From: Candidatus Saccharimonadota bacterium
GTDB taxonomy: Bacteria; Patescibacteriota; Saccharimonadia; Saccharimonadales; Saccharimonadaceae
Length of the DNA: 57,057 nt
Direction of reading: 5' to 3'
Assembly (NCBI GenBank): GCA_027312165.1
Contig: DAICXN010000001.1
Coordinates: 110,527-167,583, forward strand
The position numbers and the translations under genes are program-made. The notes below the pieces were generated by a model. The model had not been told where the DNA came from. It did no database searches and saw only the letters and a list, made by a program, of their open reading frames with translations. Shown here piece after piece: positions 53,623 through 57,057 of this stretch (the first letter of the stretch is position 1; each line of letters opens with the position of its first letter).

Positions 53623-54453
53623 ATGAATAGTTCCAAAGTCAGCACACACCAGAGAAAGTTTAATTATCGCTGTCGCCAGCGGGGCTTGACAGTAATTGAG
53701 CTGCTTATTGTGATTGTAGTCATCGGTATTTTGGCGGGTATAGGCATATCGTCTTATAACAACATGCAGCGCAGTGCCGCATCTAGCGCGGTTGCGAGTG
53801 ATATAAAGCATATAACCACTCTGGTGGAGAGACGAAATATTACAGATGGTAGTATTCCGCCAGACGTGGGTGACCTGATAAAAACCTCTCCGGATGTACA
53901 GGTGGTCTACGTCAGTTCGGCATCGGGCGGTGCTTTTTATTATGGTAACTTGCAGGCCCGGCAGAACGGGCTGCTTTTTTATAATCACTGCCGAGACATG
54001 GTTAACGAGGGTCTTGGGAACGGCCCTAATGACTTTGGCACTAACACCGTAGCCTATATATCGGGTTGCTATGTTTATGGGAAAAATTATCTGCAAATTA
54101 ATGGCTGGAACGGCGGATTTAAGATCAATGATCCGAGCGTTACCGAGGCGATACTGCAAAGTTACGCCGAGAGAGCTCGCACGACTCATCCGTCGCATCC
54201 CAGCTATTCGGGGACGTTGCAGGCTTTTATGGATGAGTTAATCAGACGCTTTACTAGCGAAGGTGGTACTTTTCCGATTACGGAGTTTTGGGATCCATGG
54301 GTCGGGGTGCCAACATTGCCACCGCCAACCACTCACCCTGATGCAACCTTAAGTAACTACTGCATAATCGCTACACACACAAAATTCACAGACGTCTCGT
54401 ACGTGGTGACGTCAGACAATCTGACGCCACGGCTCGGTTCGACTTGCGGTTAA
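53623..54453 (+). CDS. Type IV prepilin-like protein, long leader (276 aa)
   Basis: An unusually long basic leader (about 21 residues ending RQRG), then LTVIELLIVIVVIGILAGI, with Leu instead of Phe at +1 and Glu at +5. SSYNNMQRS replaces the usual AYNGV. The head is the largest of the window's pilins, about 230 residues with Cys at NHCRDM, SGCYVY, NYCIIA and the final STCG. AGGTGG lies before the ATG. Follows the trehalase gene by 25 bases and is convergent with the DEAD-box gene. Confidence 0.88.
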   Translation: MNSSKVSTHQRKFNYRCRQRGLTVIELLIVIVVIGILAGIGISSYNNMQRSAASSAVASDIKHITTLVERRNITDGSIPPDVGDLIKTSPDVQVVYVSSASGGAFYYGNLQARQNGLLFYNHCRDMVNEGLGNGPNDFGTNTVAYISGCYVYGKNYLQINGWNGGFKINDPSVTEAILQSYAERARTTHPSHPSYSGTLQAFMDELIRRFTSEGGTFPITEFWDPWVGVPTLPPPTTHPDATLSNYCIIATHTKFTDVSYVVTSDNLTPRLGSTCG

Positions 54454-54457
54454 CGAG

Positions 54458-55678
54458 CTACTGATTGTTTCGCGGAACAAAAGTTAGGGCCTTGCCAGTT
54501 GCGCCGGCGCGGCCAGTTCGACCAATTCGGTGAACGTAGTCTTCATACGTCATAGGCTGGTCAAAATTGATAACATGAGTCACATTTGGAATGTCTAGGC
54601 CGCGGGCTGCTACGTCCGTTGCAACCATAACCTTGGCCGTGTTGTCCTTAAATGCGCGCAAAGCTCTCTGGCGCTGTGGCTGAGATTTGTTGCCGTGAAT
54701 TGCAACGGAACTTATGCCAATTTTTTCGATGTGATCAGACAGTCTTTGTACGCCGAACTTTGTCTCGCCAAATACTAGAGTCTTCTCAAACTCAGGCGAC
54801 TGAAGGAGGGCTATTAGCTGCTCGAGCTTTTCTTCTTTGGTGTTGGCATAGAGAACATCCTGGTCGACACGTTCGCTAGTGTCAGCTGTGCGCACCGAAA
54901 TTTCAATGTGGTCAGTCAGGAACTCGTCGATCAAGACGCGAATGCTTTGTGTGATGGTTGCGCTAAAGAACAGGGTCTGGCGCTTTTCTGGTAGGTCCTG
55001 GATGATCGAGCGGATGTCATTTACAAATCCCATGTCGAGCATTCGATCAGCCTCATCAAGGACTAGGCAGGCTACCTTGGACAGGTCGATTTGGCCACGG
55101 TTCATCAGGTCTCGTAGGCGGCCTGGTGTGCCGATTATGACGTGTTGACCGCGCTTTAGTTCACGGATCTGACGATTGATGTCAGTGCCTCCAACTACTA
55201 GAGCTGAGAATAACCTAAGTCCCTGGGAGAAAATTTTGAATTCGTCGTTGATCTGCAGGGCCAGTTCGCGAGTCGGGGCCATAATTAGCACCGTTGGCTG
55301 AGGTGGTCGACCAATGAGTTTTTCGATTAATGGCAAAACAAAGGCGGCGGTTTTTCCGGTACCTGTATTGGCTAGGCCTACAACATCTTTGCCTTCAAGG
55401 ATTGGCTTTATCGCCTGATCCTGAATGGCGCTTGGCTTGGTGAACCCCTTCTTGTCTAGGTTGTGCTGGAGGATACTCTGAAAGCCGAAGTCCTTAAAAG
55501 TGTGCTTTGACTCATAGACAGTTTCCGTTGTGGTGATCGTGGCTTTGTTGATAAATTTGCTCGGGTGAATGTAGGCACCGCGATGTGAGCTTTTTTGATT
55601 ACGCCTGGATGAACCTGAGAATTTTCGCCCAGCTGTAGCTGGCCGCCTTGAGGCAGCTCTTGAATTGTATTTTGTCAT
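54458..55678 (-). CDS. DEAD-box ATP-dependent RNA helicase (406 aa)
   Basis: Remodels RNA or RNA-protein complexes, for example in ribosome assembly or mRNA decay. A basic Ser/Arg-rich N-terminal tail (about 1-45), then FGFQSILQ with the Q motif, ANTGTGKTAAF (motif I), PTRELALQ (Ia), DEADRML (II), SAT (III), TDVAARGLDIP (V) and HRIGRTGRAG (VI). The C-terminus ends soon after motif VI with no RNA-binding extension. It has a leader of about 110 bases with AAGGA before the ATG, unlike most genes here. Confidence 0.95.
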   Translation of the reverse strand: MTKYNSRAASRRPATAGRKFSGSSRRNQKSSHRGAYIHPSKFINKATITTTETVYESKHTFKDFGFQSILQHNLDKKGFTKPSAIQDQAIKPILEGKDVVGLANTGTGKTAAFVLPLIEKLIGRPPQPTVLIMAPTRELALQINDEFKIFSQGLRLFSALVVGGTDINRQIRELKRGQHVIIGTPGRLRDLMNRGQIDLSKVACLVLDEADRMLDMGFVNDIRSIIQDLPEKRQTLFFSATITQSIRVLIDEFLTDHIEISVRTADTSERVDQDVLYANTKEEKLEQLIALLQSPEFEKTLVFGETKFGVQRLSDHIEKIGISSVAIHGNKSQPQRQRALRAFKDNTAKVMVATDVAARGLDIPNVTHVINFDQPMTYEDYVHRIGRTGRAGATGKALTFVPRNNQ

Positions 55679-55821
55679 GTTTTTCCTTGCCGTCTATCGG
55701 CAAATAAGTGATATCGTTGCAGACGAACGGCGAGAACCTTTTGATATCTAATCTACGCTAGAGACGGTATCCACTCGGATGCAGTAGTTATCATTATAGC
55801 ACAGATCTATAAAAATGTCTA
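55679..55821 (-). promoter_or_regulatory. Promoter and long 5' leader of the DEAD-box gene
   Basis: On the minus strand TAGACA (55816-55821), 17 bases, TATAAT (55793-55798) preceded by TGC; start near 55786. The leader of roughly 108 bases holds ATCC/GGAT and GCCG/CGGC hairpins, the latter directly before AAGGA, so translation could be controlled. Cold-shock DEAD-box genes of other bacteria also have long leaders. Confidence 0.55.
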
Positions 55822-55840
55822 GAAGAGTTCTCGTCGTTCA

Positions 55841-56422
55841 CTAAACGGGAGCTATTATGTATGTACAGCTGACTCCGCCAGTGAGGGCGTTTTGGGTTGG
55901 TGTTTCTCCAGTGATTGCTGGGCAGGTTTGGTTGCCCTGAAGAGGAAACTTCAGCCGGTAGGTGCCGCCTGTGCCAGTGTGATAATATACTACTCCTCGT
56001 ACCCATGAGGATGAGTCGCCTACTGCCTTCATGCTTGGCTGTGGTAAAGGGCTGATGTATTTGCCAAGCTCGGCATTTGTGTTTCCCTTAATCATATAGT
56101 ATGAAACACTGGAGCTCATGCACTGGTTGCTGCCGCTGCTAGTTCCCGCAAAATCCCATGGGTAATCTTGACCCAAGCACACCCCATCCCAGCCTCTAGG
56201 CACATCGCCGACTTCGGACTGGTACATCTTTATGGCCTTGAAGTATCCCTCGGCAGCAGCGATGGTTTTGTTGTTTTCTGCTCGTTGAGAAATGCCATTA
56301 TATGAAACTATCGAAATTGCCGCGAGTATGCCGATCACTACGATCACAATTAAAAGTTCGACTATCGTAAAACCGTGACCGGTCTTTTTGGTAGCTAAGC
56401 TTTTTCTTAAATTGTCGGACAT
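55841..56422 (-). CDS. Type IV prepilin-like protein (193 aa)
   Basis: Leader MSDNLRKSLATKKTGHG, then FTIVELLIVIVVIGILAAI and SIVSYNGISQRAEN. Head with several Cys (GVCLGQ, NQCMSS, TCPAI, VSCTY). I chose the ATG at 56422 rather than one at 56476 because the latter overlaps the preceding pilin; a TATAGT lies close upstream. It follows another pilin on the same strand, forming a second pilin pair. Confidence 0.88.
   Translation of the reverse strand: MSDNLRKSLATKKTGHGFTIVELLIVIVVIGILAAISIVSYNGISQRAENNKTIAAAEGYFKAIKMYQSEVGDVPRGWDGVCLGQDYPWDFAGTSSGSNQCMSSSVSYYMIKGNTNAELGKYISPLPQPSMKAVGDSSSWVRGVVYYHTGTGGTYRLKFPLQGNQTCPAITGETPTQNALTGGVSCTYIIAPV
56349..56374 (-). repeat. Exact 26-base copy of the pilin N-terminal DNA
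   Basis: Identical on the minus strand to the start of the repeats at 41166 and 41704. It encodes GFTIVELL and starts next to the processing site. The identity to the copy at 56899-56924 extends beyond the 26 bases. Confidence 0.85.
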
Positions 56423-56450
56423 TTTTACTATAATTCCCTTTTGTTTAGCC

Positions 56451-56939
56451 TTAGATTTTCCATGATCCAGCGGCATAAAGCCAGTTAGAGCTACCTAGAG
56501 ATATGCCAGCTTGAGGGCAAGTTGTAGTGTAGGTGGCTGGAGTGTAAGGGTGTTCGCGCACCCCTCCTCCACGGTAAGCAAAGCCATTGCCACTTTTGCT
56601 CCAGGCTACTACAACAAAGCTAGCGCCGTCAGAGGTGTTGCAGACCACTAGGTTATTACCAGTGCCATTGCTAACAAAACCTTCGCTATAAGAGTTGGTC
56701 GATGGTTTTATGCCAACGCTACGTAAATAAGAGACAACGCTCGCAGCATCTACTCTTCCGGTATCGATTTTGTGCATTTCAAGAGACTTGCCGATATTGG
56801 CTAGGTCACTTTTGATGGCCGTGTCATTCGCCTGATTTGACACGCCGTTGTAGGCTACTATGCTGATCGCTGCCAATATGCCAATAACCACGATCACAAT
56901 TAAAAGTTCGACTATCGTAAAACCACGAGCGTTATGCAT
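56451..56939 (-). CDS. Type IV prepilin-like protein (162 aa)
   Basis: Leader MHNARG, then FTIVELLIVIVVIGILAAI and SIVAYNGVSNQANDTA, very like the pilin at 10.8 kb (SIVAYNGVSNRANDAA), which also shares the head pattern LVVCNTSDGASFVVVAWSKSGNGFAY. TACAAT (56946-56951) ends six bases before the ATG at 56939, preferred to the in-frame GTG at 56945. First gene of a two-pilin operon. Confidence 0.9.
   Translation of the reverse strand: MHNARGFTIVELLIVIVVIGILAAISIVAYNGVSNQANDTAIKSDLANIGKSLEMHKIDTGRVDAASVVSYLRSVGIKPSTNSYSEGFVSNGTGNNLVVCNTSDGASFVVVAWSKSGNGFAYRGGGVREHPYTPATYTTTCPQAGISLGSSNWLYAAGSWKI
56899..56924 (-). repeat. Exact 26-base copy of the pilin N-terminal DNA
   Basis: Fourth copy of the sequence found at 41166-41191, 41704-41729 and 56349-56374. 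Confidence 0.85.
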
Positions 56940-56941
56940 AG

Positions 56942-57057
56942 TCACATTGTATCGATAATCAGATAATTGAGCAAGTTGGCTTTTGTTCCATCGCCCGAGC
57001 CCCTCCAGATGGATGCCTGGGCATGAGCCTTTAGTGAAGCCAGTTGTATTTGATACA
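56942..57057 (-). CDS. C-terminal fragment of an unidentified protein
   Basis: An open frame enters from the right edge and ends with TGA at 56944-56942, about 37 residues ending KANLLNYLIIDTM. The composition looks protein-like, but no start or family is visible, and its end overlaps the promoter of the 56.9 kb pilin. Confidence 0.35.
   Translation of the reverse strand, partial: YQIQLASLKAHAQASIWRGSGDGTKANLLNYLIIDTM

Noticed and set aside
53563-54198. 211-aa minus-strand frame opposite the long-leader pilin
   Set aside because: No ribosome site, promoter or family resemblance; the plus-strand pilin is clear.

Overview
The window looks like chromosomal DNA of a Candidatus Saccharibacteria (TM7, Patescibacteria/CPR) member. 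The reasons are a compact, mid-GC gene layout; many scattered type IV prepilins sharing a near-identical N-terminus (core GFTIVELLIVIVVIGILAA); an atpI-B-E-F-H-A-G-D-C operon; small proteins typical of the group; a sortase; and large surface proteins ending in membrane helices. Genes end in ordinary TGA/TAA/TAG stops, so the standard bacterial code (table 11) fits. Identity comes from recognising protein families by eye, without a database search.

Layout. 1-7 kb: a coiled-coil protein, peptidyl-tRNA hydrolase, the GTPase Der, a pseudouridine synthase and a histidine kinase/response regulator pair with proline/glutamine-rich tails. 7-11 kb: tRNA-Glu, then a minus-strand operon of DUF3048 protein, second histidine kinase, receiver-only regulator and prepilin. 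11-21 kb: glutamyl-tRNA synthetase, two membrane-anchored envelope proteins, a sortase, tRNA-Leu, a lactate permease, a degenerate NAD(P)HX-dehydratase-like protein, a HAD phosphatase and exonuclease III. 21-28.4 kb: two GT4 glycosyltransferases, SmpB, an ABC-F ATPase, a glutaredoxin and an unusual prepilin fused to a propeller-like domain. 28.7-35.2 kb: the ATP synthase operon. 35.2-41 kb: a kinase-like protein, a tRNA-dihydrouridine synthase, a GC-rich RNA island and a UvrD/RecB-like helicase-nuclease. 41-57 kb: more prepilins, a CAP-domain protein, a giant beta-helix surface protein, a P-type ATPase, an RNA methyltransferase, trehalase and a DEAD-box helicase.

How it fits together. Housekeeping genes for translation and energy are interleaved with surface machinery (pilins, sortase, CAP and beta-helix proteins, two sensory systems), as expected for an epibiont that attaches to a host cell. 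Trehalase and lactate permease point to small-molecule exchange with a host or community.

Three things stand out. (1) Most transcription units have a good, often extended, -10 box (TGn-TATAAT-like) ending only 6-11 bases before the start codon, so their mRNAs should be leaderless; Shine-Dalgarno sites appear mainly at internal operon genes and at a few genes with real leaders. (2) The GC-rich island at about 37.15-37.76 kb on the minus strand has a consensus promoter, a 54-residue reading frame, a cloverleaf tRNA with an abnormal anticodon loop, and a structured RNA containing a tmRNA-like tag frame. (3) The 26.6-28.4 kb gene joins a prepilin N-terminus to a domain resembling the N-terminal propeller of Bacteroidetes gliding/T9SS surface proteins, which suggests a pilus-tip adhesin.
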